This document shows positions 35,929 through 47,727 of a DNA stretch of 56,297 nucleotides, in pieces. A program made the position numbers and the translations under genes. Numbering within the stretch: position 1 is the first letter of the stretch; every line of letters starts with the position of its first letter. Source of the stretch: Pseudomonadaceae bacterium (GTDB lineage: Bacteria > Pseudomonadota > Gammaproteobacteria > Pseudomonadales > Pseudomonadaceae); contig JAIETJ010000087.1 of assembly GCA_019745275.1 (NCBI GenBank), positions 1 to 56,297 on the forward strand, given 5' to 3'. The notes beneath the pieces were generated by a model, which saw only the letters and a list, made by a program, of their open reading frames with translations, was not told the DNA's origin and did no database searches.

Positions 35929-37305
35929 ATGAATCAGCAGCACTCCGGTGAACTCAAACGCGGCCTGTTAAACCGCCATATCCAGTTGATTGCCCTTGGT
36001 GGGGCGATTGGCACTGGATTGTTTCTCGGTTCGGCCGGGGTGCTTAAGTCAGCTGGGCCGTCGATGATTTTGGGCTATGCGATTGCTGGCTTTATGGCTT
36101 TTTTGATCATGCGCCAACTCGGTGAAATGATCGTTGAGGAGCCGGTGGCCGGCTCTTTCAGCCATTTCGCGCACCGCTATATCGGCGGCTATGCGGGGTT
36201 TTTGTCGGGCTGGAACTACTGGGTGCTGTATGTGCTGGTGGGTATGGCCGAGCTGACGGCGGTCGGTAAGTATGTGCAGTACTGGTGGCCGGAAATCCCG
36301 ACCTGGGTGTCGGCAGCAGTGTTTTTCGTGGCGATTAACCTGATCAATCTAAGCAACGTTAAGGTCTTCGGTGAAACCGAGTTTTGGTTCGCCTTGATTA
36401 AGGTGGTGGCGATTATCGGCATGATCTTGCTGGGTCTGTACTTGCTGATTAGCGGTGAAGGCGGCGAGCAGGCGGAGGTGAGTAACTTATGGAGCCATGG
36501 CGGCTTTTTCCCGAATGGTATCGAAGGCTTGGTGATGGTGTTGGCGATCATCATGTTTTCCTTTGGTGGTCTTGAGTTGGTTGGAATCACGGCGGCTGAG
36601 GCGGCGGAACCGAAGAAAGTCATCCCTAAGGCGATCAATCAGGTGATCTGGCGGATTTTGATTTTCTACATTGGCGCCTTGAGTGTGCTGCTGATGTTGT
36701 ATCCGTGGGACAAGCTGCTGGAGACCCTGAATGCCGCAGGCGATCCTTACAGCAGCAGCCCCTTTGTGCAGATTTTCGCGCTGATTGGCAGTGATACGGC
36801 GGCGCACTTGTTGAATTTTGTGGTGCTGACGGCGGCGTTGTCGGTTTACAACAGCGGCGTGTATTGCAACAGCCGAATGCTCTTTGGTTTGGCTGAGCAG
36901 GGCGATGCGCCTAAGGCGTTTACCCGGGTGAATAAGCGCGGCGTGCCGGTGTTGGCGATTGGCGTGTCGGCGTTGATTACCCTGCTGTGCGTGGTGGTGA
37001 ATTACTTGGCACCGCAAAAGGCCTTGGAAATGTTGATGGCCTTGGTGGTTTCGGCCCTGGTTATTAATTGGGCGATGATCAGTCTGTCGCACCTGAAGTT
37101 TCGTCAAAGTCTGAATGCGCGTGGCATTAGCCCTGAGTTCAGGTCGCTGTGGTATCCGTTCAGCAATTACCTGTGTTTGGCCTTTGTCGCTTTGATTCTG
37201 GGGGTGATGTTGCTGATTCCCGGGATCAACCTATCGGTCTATGCGATACCGTTTTGGCTGGCTTTGCTGGGTTTTTGTTATTGGCTCAAGCAGCGTGCGG
37301 TTTGA
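35929..37305 (+). CDS. aroP: AroP-type aromatic amino acid permease
   Basis: The 458-residue protein is an amino acid/polyamine/organocation-superfamily transporter with twelve predicted membrane helices. It opens with RHIQLIALGGAIGTGLFLGS and contains SFGGLELVGITAAEAAEPKKVIPKA, typical of the AroP/PheP/CycA group. Its position upstream of nqrA matches aroP1 (PA3000) in P. aeruginosa. Substrate range among aromatic amino acids is not resolved. A 185-base gap with a perfect inverted repeat separates it from nqrA. Confidence 0.88.
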   Translation: MNQQHSGELKRGLLNRHIQLIALGGAIGTGLFLGSAGVLKSAGPSMILGYAIAGFMAFLIMRQLGEMIVEEPVAGSFSHFAHRYIGGYAGFLSGWNYWVLYVLVGMAELTAVGKYVQYWWPEIPTWVSAAVFFVAINLINLSNVKVFGETEFWFALIKVVAIIGMILLGLYLLISGEGGEQAEVSNLWSHGGFFPNGIEGLVMVLAIIMFSFGGLELVGITAAEAAEPKKVIPKAINQVIWRILIFYIGALSVLLMLYPWDKLLETLNAAGDPYSSSPFVQIFALIGSDTAAHLLNFVVLTAALSVYNSGVYCNSRMLFGLAEQGDAPKAFTRVNKRGVPVLAIGVSALITLLCVVVNYLAPQKALEMLMALVVSALVINWAMISLSHLKFRQSLNARGISPEFRSLWYPFSNYLCLAFVALILGVMLLIPGINLSVYAIPFWLALLGFCYWLKQRAV

Positions 37306-37401
37306 AGGCATCTTGTTACGACTTACTGGCCAGCGATGCTGATTGCGGGTGGTCGAAGGGATGTTCAGATCTTTATACTTAAATTCTTTGATGCTCGGCG
37401 T

Positions 37402-37426
37402 GCATTATTAGTGTTGCTAATAATGC
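37402..37426. repeat. 10-bp perfect inverted repeat upstream of nqrA
   Basis: GCATTATTAG (37402-37411) and CTAATAATGC (37417-37426) flank TGTTG. There is no T run, and it lies 65 bases before the nqrA ATG, so it could be an operator or leader hairpin of the nqr operon. Confidence 0.65.
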
Positions 37427-37466
37427 TGTCGGCGCAGGATTTTGCTGTCTCCAGCTTTTTGCATAA

Positions 37467-38834
<1,368 letters not shown>

Positions 38835-38835
38835 G

Positions 38836-40047
38836 ATGGGCCTGCGTAAATTTCTCGACAAAATCGAACATCACTTTGAACAAGGTGGTCGTTTGGAAAA
38901 GTGGTACGCGCTCTATGAAGCCGCCGATACTTTTCTCTATCGCCCGGCCAGCGTGACCAAAACCACCGCCCATGTGCGCGACGGCATCGATCTGAAACGA
39001 ATGATGATGACCGTGTGGTTTTGCGTGATGCCGGCGTTGTTTTTTGGCATGTGGAACATCGGCTATCAAGCCAATAGTGTCTTTGCCGCGCAGCCGCAGT
39101 TGCTGGCGTTGCAGGAAGGTTGGCGCTTCGAGTTGATTAGCCTGCTGGCTGGTTTTGACCCGCATAGCCTGTGGGACAACCTGATTCAGGGCGCAAGCTA
39201 TTTTCTCCCCGTGTATGCGGTGACCTTTATTGTCGGCGGTTTCTGGGAGGTGCTGTTTGCCTCGATTCGTCGGCATGAAGTGAATGAAGGTTTCTTCGTG
39301 ACCTCGGTACTTTTCGCCTTGACGCTGCCACCGAGCATTCCGCTCTGGCAGGTGGCGCTGGGGATTAGTTTTGGCATCGTGATCGGCAAAGAGGTGTTTG
39401 GTGGCACCGGGAAAAACTTCCTCAATCCAGCGCTGGTCGGCCGGGCGTTTTTGTTTTTCGCTTATCCGGCGCAACTCAGCGGTGATGCGGTGTGGACCGC
39501 GGTAGATGGTTTTGCCGGGGCCACGGCCCTGAGCGTGGCGGCGGCTGGCGGCATCGAGCAGGTCACCAGCAATGGTTTGACGTGGTGGAATGCATTCGTC
39601 GGTTTTGAGCAGGGTTCGATGGGCGAAACCAGCACCCTGGCGATTTTTCTCGGTGGCGCGGTGTTGTTGATGACCCGTATTGCCTCGTGGCGCATCGTCA
39701 GTGGGGTGATGCTGGGCATGGTCGCCATGAGTTATCTGTTCAATGCGCTTGGCTCGACCACTAATCCAATGTTCGCCATGTCGTGGTATTGGCATCTGGT
39801 GGTGGGAGGCTTTGCATTTGGCATGATCTTTATGGCCACCGACCCGGTGTCGGCTTCCATGACCAATACCGGTAAATGGTTTTTTGGCGCGCTGATTGGC
39901 GTCATGGTGGTGCTTATTCGGGTGGTCAACCCGGCGTTTCCAGAAGGCATGATGCTGGCTATTTTGTTTGCCAATCTGTGCGCGCCGCTGATCGATCACT
40001 TCGTTGTACAGACCAATATCAAGCGGAGGCTGGCGCGTAATGTCTAG
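38836..40047 (+). CDS. nqrB: Na+-translocating NADH:quinone reductase subunit B
   Basis: NqrB is an integral membrane subunit carrying covalent FMN and riboflavin, and forms the sodium path. The 403-residue protein has the FMN attachment sequence DGFAGATAL, with the acceptor Thr230, and about ten predicted membrane helices. It begins one base after the nqrA stop (the ATG at 38836 has AAAGGAGG upstream) and overlaps nqrC by 8 bases. Confidence 0.96.
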   Translation: MGLRKFLDKIEHHFEQGGRLEKWYALYEAADTFLYRPASVTKTTAHVRDGIDLKRMMMTVWFCVMPALFFGMWNIGYQANSVFAAQPQLLALQEGWRFELISLLAGFDPHSLWDNLIQGASYFLPVYAVTFIVGGFWEVLFASIRRHEVNEGFFVTSVLFALTLPPSIPLWQVALGISFGIVIGKEVFGGTGKNFLNPALVGRAFLFFAYPAQLSGDAVWTAVDGFAGATALSVAAAGGIEQVTSNGLTWWNAFVGFEQGSMGETSTLAIFLGGAVLLMTRIASWRIVSGVMLGMVAMSYLFNALGSTTNPMFAMSWYWHLVVGGFAFGMIFMATDPVSASMTNTGKWFFGALIGVMVVLIRVVNPAFPEGMMLAILFANLCAPLIDHFVVQTNIKRRLARNV

Positions 40048-40828
40048 CTCAAAAGAGTCTACCGTACGCACGCTGACGGTGGCGTTGCTGGTCTGCCTGG
40101 TGTGTTCGGTGTTTGTTGCCGGAGCCGCCGTGGCACTTAAACCGGTGCAAGTGGAAAATCGTCTGCTCGACAAACAACGCAGTATCTTGGCCATCGCCGG
40201 CTTGGGTGAGGCAGATATGTCCGCTCAGGCTGTTAAGGCCTTATTTGCTGAGCGGATTAAAGCGCGGGTGGTTGACCTGCAAAATGGCCGTTTCACTGAT
40301 GCGCACGATGCCGCTCGTTTTGATCCGCTAAAAGCCGCCAAAGATCCGGCTCTGTCAGACGCCCTTGCGGGCGCGCAAGACATCGCCTCCATCAAGCGCC
40401 GCGAGCGTTACTCCACGGTGTATCTGGTCGAGCAGGATGGCCAGTTGCAGACCTTAATTATGCCGGTGCGCGGCTACGGTCTGTGGTCGACGCTGTATGG
40501 CTTTATGGCCTTAAAAGGTGACCTGAATACGGTGGTGGGCCTAGGTTTCTACCAGCATGGCGAAACGCCAGGGTTGGGTGGTGAGGTGGATAATCCAAAA
40601 TGGAAGGCGCTGTGGCATGGCAAGACCCTGTTCGATAGTCATGGCCAACTGGCGGTGCAGATCATTAAGGGCAGTGTTGATCCTCAAGCCAGCAATGCGC
40701 AGCACCAAGTCGATGGTCTAGCGGGTGCGACCCTGACCAGTAAAGGCGTGGATAACCTGCTGCGTTTTTGGCTAGGTGAGAACGGCTTTGGGTCGTTCTT
40801 GGCGAACTTGCACAAGGGGGAGGCGTAA
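40040..40828 (+). CDS. nqrC: Na+-translocating NADH:quinone reductase subunit C
   Basis: NqrC is a membrane-anchored, periplasmic FMN subunit. The 262-residue protein has an N-terminal membrane helix and a C-terminal [12 protein letters not shown], in which Thr231 is the predicted covalent FMN acceptor for the ApbE transferase encoded downstream. The ATG at 40040 overlaps nqrB by 8 bases. Confidence 0.96.
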   Translation: MSSSKESTVRTLTVALLVCLVCSVFVAGAAVALKPVQVENRLLDKQRSILAIAGLGEADMSAQAVKALFAERIKARVVDLQNGRFTDAHDAARFDPLKAAKDPALSDALAGAQDIASIKRRERYSTVYLVEQDGQLQTLIMPVRGYGLWSTLYGFMALKGDLNTVVGLGFYQHGETPGLGGEVDNPKWKALWHGKTLFDSHGQLAVQIIKGSVDPQASNAQHQVDGLAGATLTSKGVDNLLRFWLGENGFGSFLANLHKGEA

Positions 40829-40830
40829 GC

Positions 40831-41499
40831 ATGAGCCAGTTAACATTCAAGCAAGTACTGCTAGACCCAATCGTGCATAACAATCCGATCGGCTTGCAGA
40901 TTCTCGGTATTTGCTCAGCCCTCGCGGTTACCTCGAACTTGAAAACCGCCTTGGTAATGTCGATAGCCCTAACTTTGGTGACCGGCTTCTCCAACCTGTT
41001 TATTTCGATAATTCGCAGCCAGATCCCCAGTTCAATCCGCATGATCGTGCAGATGGTGATCATTGCTTCGTTGGTGATTGTGGTTGATCAGGTGCTCAAG
41101 GCGTATGCCTTCAGCTTGGCCAAGCAATTGTCGGTGTTCGTCGGTTTGATCATCACTAACTGCATTGTGATGGGGCGCGCTGAGGCTTTTGCCATGCAGA
41201 ACCCGCCGCTCTTGTCGTTTTGCGACGGTATTGGCAATGGTTTGGGCTATAGCGTCATGCTGATCATCTTGGGGGTGGTGCGGGAGTTGTTCGGCGCCGG
41301 TTCTTTGCTGGGCGTGAGCGTTTTGCCGACTATCAATGAGGGTGGCTGGTATCAACCTAACGGCATGCTGCTGTTGCCTCCGTCGGCGTTCTTTTTGATT
41401 GGCTTGATCATCTGGGCGCTGCGCACTTGGAAGACCGAACAAAAAGAGGCCGCGAGTTTCAAGCTGGCGCCGCAGGTTTCGGATAAGGAGGTTTACTGA
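40831..41499 (+). CDS. nqrD: Na+-translocating NADH:quinone reductase subunit D
   Basis: NqrD is a membrane subunit that, with NqrE, coordinates an iron centre between the two proteins. The 222-residue protein has six membrane segments and [20 protein letters not shown], with the conserved cysteine in ILGICSA and the second in [10 protein letters not shown]. It shares its last base with the nqrE start. Confidence 0.96.
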   Translation: MSQLTFKQVLLDPIVHNNPIGLQILGICSALAVTSNLKTALVMSIALTLVTGFSNLFISIIRSQIPSSIRMIVQMVIIASLVIVVDQVLKAYAFSLAKQLSVFVGLIITNCIVMGRAEAFAMQNPPLLSFCDGIGNGLGYSVMLIILGVVRELFGAGSLLGVSVLPTINEGGWYQPNGMLLLPPSAFFLIGLIIWALRTWKTEQKEAASFKLAPQVSDKEVY

Positions 41500-42107
41500 T
41501 GGAGCACTACATCAGCTTGTTCGCTAAAGCGGTGTTCGTCGAGAACATGGCCTTGGCTTTTTTCCTCGGCATGTGCACCTTTATTGCCATCTCCAAAAAG
41601 GTCGAAACGGCAATTGGCTTGGGGGTGGCGGTGATCGTGGTGCAGGTCATCACCATTCCGGCCAATAACCTGCTGTACACCTACTTGCTCAAAGATGGCG
41701 CGTTGGCGTGGGCCGGTTTGCCTGAGGTTGATCTGTCGTTCTTGGGCTTGCTCAGTTATATCGGGGTGATTGCCGCCATCGTACAGATCCTCGAAATGCT
41801 CTTGGATAAGTACGTGCCGGCGCTGTACAACGCCCTCGGGGTGTTTCTGCCGTTGATTACGGTGAACTGCGCGATTATGGCCGGTTCGTTGTTTATGGTG
41901 GAGCGCGACTACAACCTGAGCGAAAGCGTGGTGTATGGCTTGGGTTCGGGCTTTTCTTGGGCGCTGGCGATTGCCTTGCTGGCCGCGATTCGCGAGAAGC
42001 TGAAATACAGCGATGTGCCTGAAGGCTTACAGGGCTTAGGGATTACCTTCATTACTATCGGTTTGATGTCGTTGGGCTTTATGTCGTTCAGCGGCGTACA
42101 ACTGTGA
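41499..42107 (+). CDS. nqrE: Na+-translocating NADH:quinone reductase subunit E
   Basis: NqrE is the membrane partner of NqrD. The 202-residue protein has six hydrophobic helices and cysteines in [16 protein letters not shown] and [10 protein letters not shown] that match the iron-site residues. It overlaps nqrD by one base, so the two are likely translated together. Confidence 0.96.
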   Translation: MEHYISLFAKAVFVENMALAFFLGMCTFIAISKKVETAIGLGVAVIVVQVITIPANNLLYTYLLKDGALAWAGLPEVDLSFLGLLSYIGVIAAIVQILEMLLDKYVPALYNALGVFLPLITVNCAIMAGSLFMVERDYNLSESVVYGLGSGFSWALAIALLAAIREKLKYSDVPEGLQGLGITFITIGLMSLGFMSFSGVQL

Positions 42108-42117
42108 GGGCTGAGCT

Positions 42118-43344
42118 GTGATTGGTTTTGAAATTTTCCTCGCTATCGGTATGTTCACCGCCATTGTGCTGGGCTTGGTGCTGATTATTTTGTTGGCCCG
42201 GGCGCAGTTGGTGTCCAGCGGTGACGTGAATATTATCATCAATGGTGAGCGTACCCTGACGGTGCCGGCTGGCGGCAAGTTGTTGCAAACCTTGGCGGCC
42301 AATAATGTGTTTCTGTCGTCGGCCTGTGGCGGCGGCGGTACCTGCGCGCAGTGCAAATGTGTGGTCGAAGATGGCGGTGGTGAAATGTTGCCCACTGAAG
42401 AGGCGGCGTTCAGCAAGCGCGAGGCCAAGGCTGGCTGGCGGCTGTCGTGCCAGACCCCGGTCAAGCAGGACATGCGCATTGAAGTGCCGGAAGAAGTGTT
42501 CGGCGTGAAGAAGTGGGAGTGCACCGTTGAGTCCAATCCCAATGTGGCCACCTTCATCAAGGAACTGACGTTGAAGCTGCCGGAGGGTGAAAGCGTGGAT
42601 TTCCGCGCCGGTGGCTATGTGCAACTGGAATGCCCACCGCACGAAGTGCACTACAAGGACTTCGATATTCAGCCCGAGTATCGTGGCGACTGGGACAAGT
42701 TTAATCAGTGGAAGTACGTCTCCAAGGTCGAAGAGACGGTGATTCGTGCTTACTCGATGGCCAACTATCCGGATGAAGTGGGCCAGGTGAAGTTCAATAT
42801 CCGTATCGCTTCGCCGCCACCGGGCAAAGACCAGCTACCGCCGGGGCAGATGTCGTCTTGGGTGTTTGGCTTAAAGCCCGGCGACAAGGTCACGGTGTAC
42901 GGTCCGTTTGGCGAGTTTTTTGCCAAGGATACTGACGCCGAGATGATCTTTATTGGTGGTGGTGCCGGTATGGCGCCGATGCGCTCGCATATTTTCGACC
43001 AACTCAAGCGTCTGAAGTCCACGCGCAAAATCAGCTTCTGGTACGGCGCACGTTCTGCACGGGAGGCGTTTTACGTTGAGGAATTCGACCAGTTACAGGC
43101 CGATAATCCTAACTTCCAATGGCATCTGGCGCTGTCCGACCCGCAACCGGAAGACCGATGGACGGGGCTCAAGGGCTTTATCCATAACGTGTTGCTGGAG
43201 AACTACCTAAAGAATCATCCGGCGCCTGAAGACTGTGAGTTTTATATGTGCGGTCCGCCGATGATGAACGCCGCTGTGGTCAGTATGCTGCTGGATCTTG
43301 GGGTGGAACGTGACAACATCTTGCTGGACGATTTTGGTGGTTAA
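42118..43344 (+). CDS. nqrF: Na+-translocating NADH:quinone reductase subunit F
   Basis: NqrF accepts electrons from NADH. The 408-residue protein has an N-terminal membrane helix, a [2Fe-2S] ferredoxin domain with Cys70, Cys76, Cys79 and Cys111, and a ferredoxin-NADP reductase-like domain with the FAD motif RAYSMAN and the NADH motif [10 protein letters not shown]. It starts at GTG 42118, 10 bases after nqrE. Confidence 0.96.
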   Translation: MIGFEIFLAIGMFTAIVLGLVLIILLARAQLVSSGDVNIIINGERTLTVPAGGKLLQTLAANNVFLSSACGGGGTCAQCKCVVEDGGGEMLPTEEAAFSKREAKAGWRLSCQTPVKQDMRIEVPEEVFGVKKWECTVESNPNVATFIKELTLKLPEGESVDFRAGGYVQLECPPHEVHYKDFDIQPEYRGDWDKFNQWKYVSKVEETVIRAYSMANYPDEVGQVKFNIRIASPPPGKDQLPPGQMSSWVFGLKPGDKVTVYGPFGEFFAKDTDAEMIFIGGGAGMAPMRSHIFDQLKRLKSTRKISFWYGARSAREAFYVEEFDQLQADNPNFQWHLALSDPQPEDRWTGLKGFIHNVLLENYLKNHPAPEDCEFYMCGPPMMNAAVVSMLLDLGVERDNILLDDFGG

Positions 43345-44359
43345 GCCGCTCAGTTTTCTCCTGCTGGGTGTGCTCACCCTCAGTGGCTGCGGCGAGCAAA
43401 TAGCGGAGTTCGGCGGCCCAACCATGGGTAGCAGCTACTCGGTTAAATACCTTCCGGGCGCAGAGGGGCCAAGCGTTGCGCAAGCCCAAGCGGCGACCGA
43501 GGCGATTCTGGCCGAGGTGGATGAGCAATTATCCACCTATAGAGGCGATTCATTAATTTCCCAGTTCAACGCCATGCCGGCCAATAGCTGTCAGGTGATG
43601 CCCGCTGAGGTTTTGGCCTTGGTGGTTTTTGCCGAACAACTGTCGAAGCAGAGCGGTGGGGCTTTTGATCTGACCGTGGAGCCGCTGTTAAACCTCTGGG
43701 GTTTTGGCCCGCAGGCGAGCGACGAACAGCTGCCAACAGCCGCGCAAATAGCGACGGTGCGCGCCCGGGTGGGCTATCAGCATCTGCGTATTGACGGCTT
43801 GCAGTTGTGCAAAGATGCGCCGGTTGAAGTGGACTTCAACAGCCTTGCCGCCGGGTATGCGGTTGATCGTATTGCGGCGCGTTTGCTTGAGTTGGGCGTT
43901 AGCAGTTATTTGGTTGAGGCCACTGGCGAACTGCGTGCGCAGGGTAAAAAGCCCGACGGCAGCGCTTGGCGGATTGCTATTGAGGCACCGCTTGAACACC
44001 AGCAGGTGGCGGAAAAAATTCTCGCGCTAGATGGCTACGGGGTTTCTACCTCGGGTGATTATCACAACTATTTTGAGCGCGACGGCTTACGCTATTCGCA
44101 TAGCCTCGACCCGCAAACTGGTGCGCCGATCCGCCACGGGTTAGCGCAGGTGACGGTGGTGGATGCATCGGTGCAGCGCGCCGATGCGCTGTCGACCTTG
44201 CTCATGGTGCTGGGCCCGGAGCGCGGTTTGCAGTTTGTTGAGCGTGAGGGAATTGCGGCGTTGTTTGTACAACGCAGCGCGCAAGGTTTTATCAGCCGCG
44301 CCAGCAGTGCTTTCACGCGGCAGTTTGGTCCGCTGACTGAGCCGACCATCGAGGAGTAA
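43337..44359 (+). CDS. apbE: FMN transferase ApbE (lipoprotein)
   Basis: ApbE attaches FMN through a phosphoester to threonine residues of NqrB and NqrC. The 340-residue protein has a lipobox LSGC ending at Cys18 and motifs [24 protein letters not shown] and [11 protein letters not shown] for FAD and magnesium. GTG 43337 overlaps the nqrF stop by 8 bases; a TTG three bases earlier is possible. Its position in the nqr operon fits its targets. Confidence 0.93.
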   Translation: MVKPLSFLLLGVLTLSGCGEQIAEFGGPTMGSSYSVKYLPGAEGPSVAQAQAATEAILAEVDEQLSTYRGDSLISQFNAMPANSCQVMPAEVLALVVFAEQLSKQSGGAFDLTVEPLLNLWGFGPQASDEQLPTAAQIATVRARVGYQHLRIDGLQLCKDAPVEVDFNSLAAGYAVDRIAARLLELGVSSYLVEATGELRAQGKKPDGSAWRIAIEAPLEHQQVAEKILALDGYGVSTSGDYHNYFERDGLRYSHSLDPQTGAPIRHGLAQVTVVDASVQRADALSTLLMVLGPERGLQFVEREGIAALFVQRSAQGFISRASSAFTRQFGPLTEPTIEE

Positions 44360-44363
44360 CGCA

Positions 44364-44552
44364 ATGATCTGGTTAGCCACTTTTGTACTGATGTTGTTGA
44401 CTGTGTTGGGCTTGGCGCTTGGGGTGATCATGGGCCGTAAACCGTTGGCCGGCTCCTGTGGCGGGATCGCCAACTTAGGCATCGATAAGCAGTGTTCCTT
44501 GTGCGGCGGTAACCCGCAAAAGTGCGATGAACTGCAGCAAGAAAAAATGTAG
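44364..44552 (+). CDS. nqrM: NqrM, maturation factor of Na+-NQR (DUF539)
   Basis: The 62-residue protein has one membrane helix and four cysteines (Cys32, Cys44, Cys47, Cys54) in KPLAGSCGGIANLGIDKQCS followed by LCGGNPQKC, the pattern of NqrM, which is needed to deliver iron to the NqrD/NqrE site. It begins four bases after the apbE stop and completes the nqr operon. Confidence 0.93.
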   Translation: MIWLATFVLMLLTVLGLALGVIMGRKPLAGSCGGIANLGIDKQCSLCGGNPQKCDELQQEKM

Positions 44553-44708
44553 TGCCTGCAAAATTCGCCTACCTCGCGACCAAGGGTTAATGTGCAACCC
44601 TAAATAAGGCAGCTAAGCTGCTGTATGCATTGAATACTGTGTCGGTAATTGGCGCAGTTCTGCCGAGTTTGCCTATGGGGCGGCCCGGTTAGTTATCGAG
44701 GAGTTAGC

Positions 44709-46103
44709 ATGGCGGTCTACAACTACGACGTGGTGGTGCTGGGTTCTGGCCCTGCCGGTGAGGGCGCAGCGATGAACGCGGCCAAGGCAGGGCGCAAAGT
44801 GGCGATGGTCGATAGCCGTGCGCTGGTCGGCGGCAACTGCACACACTTGGGCACCATCCCGTCTAAGGCCTTGCGCCACTCGGTGCGGCAGATCATGCAA
44901 TACAACACCAACCCGCTGTTTCGGCAGATCGGTGAGCCGCGCTGGTTCTCCTTCCCGGACGTGCTGAAAAGCGCCGAGCGGGTGATCTCCAAGCAGGTCG
45001 CGTCACGCACCGGCTACTACGCGCGCAATCGCATCGACACCTTCTTCGGCACGGCCAGCTTCGCCGATGAGCGCAGCGTGGATGTGGTGTGCCTAAATGG
45101 CATGGTGGAAAAACTGGTGGCCAAACAGTTTGTGGTGGCTACCGGTTCGCGCCCGTATCGCCCGGCCGATGTCGATTTCCATCACCCGCGGGTGTATGAC
45201 AGCGACACCATCCTTAATCTTAGCCACACCCCGCGCCGCCTGATTATCTACGGCGCTGGGGTGATCGGTTGCGAGTACGCGTCGATCTTCAGCGGCCTTG
45301 GGGTGATGGTCGATTTGATCGATAACCGCGATCAGTTGCTGAGTTTTCTCGATGACGAAATTTCCGATGCGCTGAGTTACCACCTGCGTAACAACAACAT
45401 CATCATTCGCCACAACGAGGAATATGAGCGCATCGAAGGCCTCGATCACGGGGTGGTGTTGCACCTCAAATCCGGCAAGAAGATCAAAGCCGATGCCTTG
45501 CTTTGGTGTAACGGCCGGACCGGTAATACCGATAAGTTAGGGCTGGAGAACGTTGGCCTGAAGGCCAATGGTCGCGGGCAAATCACCGTCGATGAGCACT
45601 ATCGTAGCGAAGTCAGCAATATCTACGCGGCGGGCGATGTGATTGGTTGGCCGAGCCTGGCCAGCGCCGCTTACGACCAAGGTCGCTCTGCGGCCGGCAG
45701 TATTGTCGATAACGACAGTTGGCGCTTTGTGAATGATGTGCCGACCGGTATTTACACCATTCCGGAGATCAGCTCGATTGGTAAAACCGAACGCGAACTG
45801 ACCCAAGAACAAATCCCTTACGAGGTCGGCAAGGCGTTTTTCAAAGGAATGGCGCGGGCGCAAATTGCGGTTGAGCCGGTGGGTATGCTCAAACTGTTAT
45901 TTCATCGCGAGACGTTGGAATTGCTCGGCGTGCATTGCTTTGGCTATCAGGCCTCGGAGATTGTGCACATCGGTCAGGCGATCATGAGCCAGAAGGGTGA
46001 GGCGAATAGCATCAAGTATTTCGTCAACACCACCTTCAACTATCCGACCATGGCTGAGGCCTATCGGGTAGCGGCATTCGACGGTCTTAATCGGCTTTTT
46101 TAA
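44709..46103 (+). CDS. sthA: Soluble pyridine nucleotide transhydrogenase SthA
   Basis: SthA is a soluble flavoprotein that exchanges hydride between NADPH and NAD+. The 464-residue protein has the FAD motif GSGPAG and [15 protein letters not shown], where Cys44 is kept but the second redox cysteine of disulfide reductases is Thr49, as expected for SthA. The ATG at 44709 has GAGGAG upstream. It lies 156 bases after nqrM and probably has its own promoter, although both genes concern NADH balance. Confidence 0.96.
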   Translation: MAVYNYDVVVLGSGPAGEGAAMNAAKAGRKVAMVDSRALVGGNCTHLGTIPSKALRHSVRQIMQYNTNPLFRQIGEPRWFSFPDVLKSAERVISKQVASRTGYYARNRIDTFFGTASFADERSVDVVCLNGMVEKLVAKQFVVATGSRPYRPADVDFHHPRVYDSDTILNLSHTPRRLIIYGAGVIGCEYASIFSGLGVMVDLIDNRDQLLSFLDDEISDALSYHLRNNNIIIRHNEEYERIEGLDHGVVLHLKSGKKIKADALLWCNGRTGNTDKLGLENVGLKANGRGQITVDEHYRSEVSNIYAAGDVIGWPSLASAAYDQGRSAAGSIVDNDSWRFVNDVPTGIYTIPEISSIGKTERELTQEQIPYEVGKAFFKGMARAQIAVEPVGMLKLLFHRETLELLGVHCFGYQASEIVHIGQAIMSQKGEANSIKYFVNTTFNYPTMAEAYRVAAFDGLNRLF

Positions 46104-46109
46104 GCGGTA

Positions 46110-46134
46110 CCGGGCGCTCGCCTGAGGCGCCCGG
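46110..46134. terminator. GC-rich hairpin between convergent sthA and glpQ
   Basis: CCGGGCGC (46110-46117) pairs with GCGCCCGG (46127-46134) around nine bases, a few bases after the sthA stop. It lacks a T run on the plus strand, so it is a weak terminator candidate. Confidence 0.45.
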
Positions 46135-46157
46135 AGCACAGCTTTGCGGGTCTGGAT

Positions 46158-46883
46158 TCAGCGGCGATTACTTAGGGTCGCAGTGGCCAAACCGGGAAAG
46201 TCTGTAATCAGGCTGTCCACGCCAAAATCGGCGAGCCGCAGCATCAGCGCTGGCTCGTTGACCGTCCACACCGACACATGCAGCCCTTGCTTCTGGGCTT
46301 TTTGCAGGCGCTCGGGGCTGCACAGCGTCCAGTTCAAGGCCAATAAGCTACAGCCGTAATGCTTGGCGACTTTTAGCGGGTCGAGCCAAGCGTATTCGGC
46401 CACCAGCCCGCGGGCGATCTGCGGGACTAAGCGTTGCCCGGCGCGCAGCACCTCGCGTGAGCTGGAGGTGATGGTGATTTTATCCAGCAGGCCGTAGCGC
46501 TCGGCCAGCTCGCGGATGGCCAGTACGGTGTTGGCGGCTTTGACCCGCGAGGCGCTTTTCACCTCCAGTTGCCAGTGCTCAAACGCGCAGTGCTGAAACA
46601 GCTCTTCTAAACGTGGAATTGGGCAGGGCTGCGGCCAGCCGGGGCCGCCTAAACGGGCGTCATAGGTGCTGAGGTCGGCGGCGCTGTGCAGGCTGACTTT
46701 GCCGCGCCGGCCGGTGGTGCGCTTCAGGCTTGGATCGTGAATCACCATCAATTCGCCATCGCGCGACAGGTATAAGTCCAGCTCGCAGCGGGTCACACCG
46801 TGGGCCAGGCATTGCTGGAAGCTGGCGAGGGTGTTTTCCGGTGCTTCGCCCTTGGCGCCGCGATGGCCGTAAATAACTGTCAC
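46158..46883 (-). CDS. glpQ: Glycerophosphodiester phosphodiesterase
   Basis: The 241-residue protein hydrolyses glycerophosphodiesters to glycerol 3-phosphate and an alcohol. It has the GDPD motif YGHRGAKGEAPENTLASF with the catalytic histidine and arginine at about 7-8, CELDLYLSRDGELMVIHDP, and a TIM barrel finishing with VSVWTVNEPA. It lacks a signal peptide, so it is cytosolic (UgpQ-like). Short distance to the PilZ gene (51 bases) suggests possible co-transcription. Confidence 0.9.
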   Translation of the reverse strand: MTVIYGHRGAKGEAPENTLASFQQCLAHGVTRCELDLYLSRDGELMVIHDPSLKRTTGRRGKVSLHSAADLSTYDARLGGPGWPQPCPIPRLEELFQHCAFEHWQLEVKSASRVKAANTVLAIRELAERYGLLDKITITSSSREVLRAGQRLVPQIARGLVAEYAWLDPLKVAKHYGCSLLALNWTLCSPERLQKAQKQGLHVSVWTVNEPALMLRLADFGVDSLITDFPGLATATLSNRR

Positions 46884-46934
46884 TGGAATTCCTTGTAGGG
46901 TGCTTGGCGGGCGCTAATTGGCAGCGCAGGGTGC

Positions 46935-47507
46935 CTAAGGCAGTTCGCGCAATTGCCGGCGCTCGAGTGCTTGGCGCTGCAGAATATGCCGAGCCATGAG
47001 CTGGCGCTGGGCGTCGGTGAGGGCTTCAAATTCGATGCCGATTTCAAACTGAGTGTCGTCGCGCAAGCGGCAATTGACCACTTTGCCGCGCAGCAGCAAC
47101 CCTAAAGCTTGCGGCATTAACACCATTTTGATCGCCAAATGGCTGCCAATCGCAATCTCTTGCAGGTTGTTAAAGCTGATGCCGCTCTCTGACATGGTCA
47201 CTTGGCGTGGCGCACCGACATCGCGCAACAGGTTTTGCGCAAGCGCCTGCCCGAGTAAGTCGATGCGTTTGTTCATAACCTTCAGATAGCTGGCTAGGGT
47301 GCGGTCGCGCTCGCTGATTTGGCGGAGTAAATGCTGGGCTTCGAAGTCCAGCAGGTGCAAATCGCTGAGTAAATTGAACAGTGGCGAGGCGTCGTGCAAG
47401 ACGTCGGTGGCCAGCGCGTTGGCGCCGGACAGTTGGGTGAAATCCAGTGCGATAGTATCGTCTATACGGTAATATTCGCGGCGATCGTCTGCGTCTTGAG
47501 TCGACAT
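46935..47507 (-). CDS. PilZ-domain protein with helical insertion
   Basis: The 190-residue protein has an N-terminal RREYYR motif (residues 9-14) of a PilZ c-di-GMP domain, but the second motif, TMSESGISF at about 104-112, keeps S-x-x-G without the usual Asp/Asn. Between them lie about 75 residues of predicted helix (ALATDVLHDASPLFNLLSDL onward), so the domain is interrupted. The rest (AIKMVLMPQALGLLLRGKVV) forms the barrel. The start is MSTQDADDRREYY; the extension to 47588 has no support. It diverges from lolC and overlaps none. Confidence 0.8.
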   Translation of the reverse strand: MSTQDADDRREYYRIDDTIALDFTQLSGANALATDVLHDASPLFNLLSDLHLLDFEAQHLLRQISERDRTLASYLKVMNKRIDLLGQALAQNLLRDVGAPRQVTMSESGISFNNLQEIAIGSHLAIKMVLMPQALGLLLRGKVVNCRLRDDTQFEIGIEFEALTDAQRQLMARHILQRQALERRQLRELP

Positions 47508-47727
47508 GCTGAACCCATGGCCTGAGTGATTGTCTGAGTGTAAAGCGGTCCGCCAAGGCCCGCCAGCACCGCGGCGGCGAAAGCCCAATGGCCGGTTAAA
47601 ATGCTTGCGGTTACGTTGCCTCGGCGTGCACCACTGGTCGGCAGTTAACGTAGTAAATACCTGGCGCAGTACTCAAACGCGCTTGACCCGGATGTCTCCT
47701 CTTTCGCCTGCGAATATTTTTATGTCC

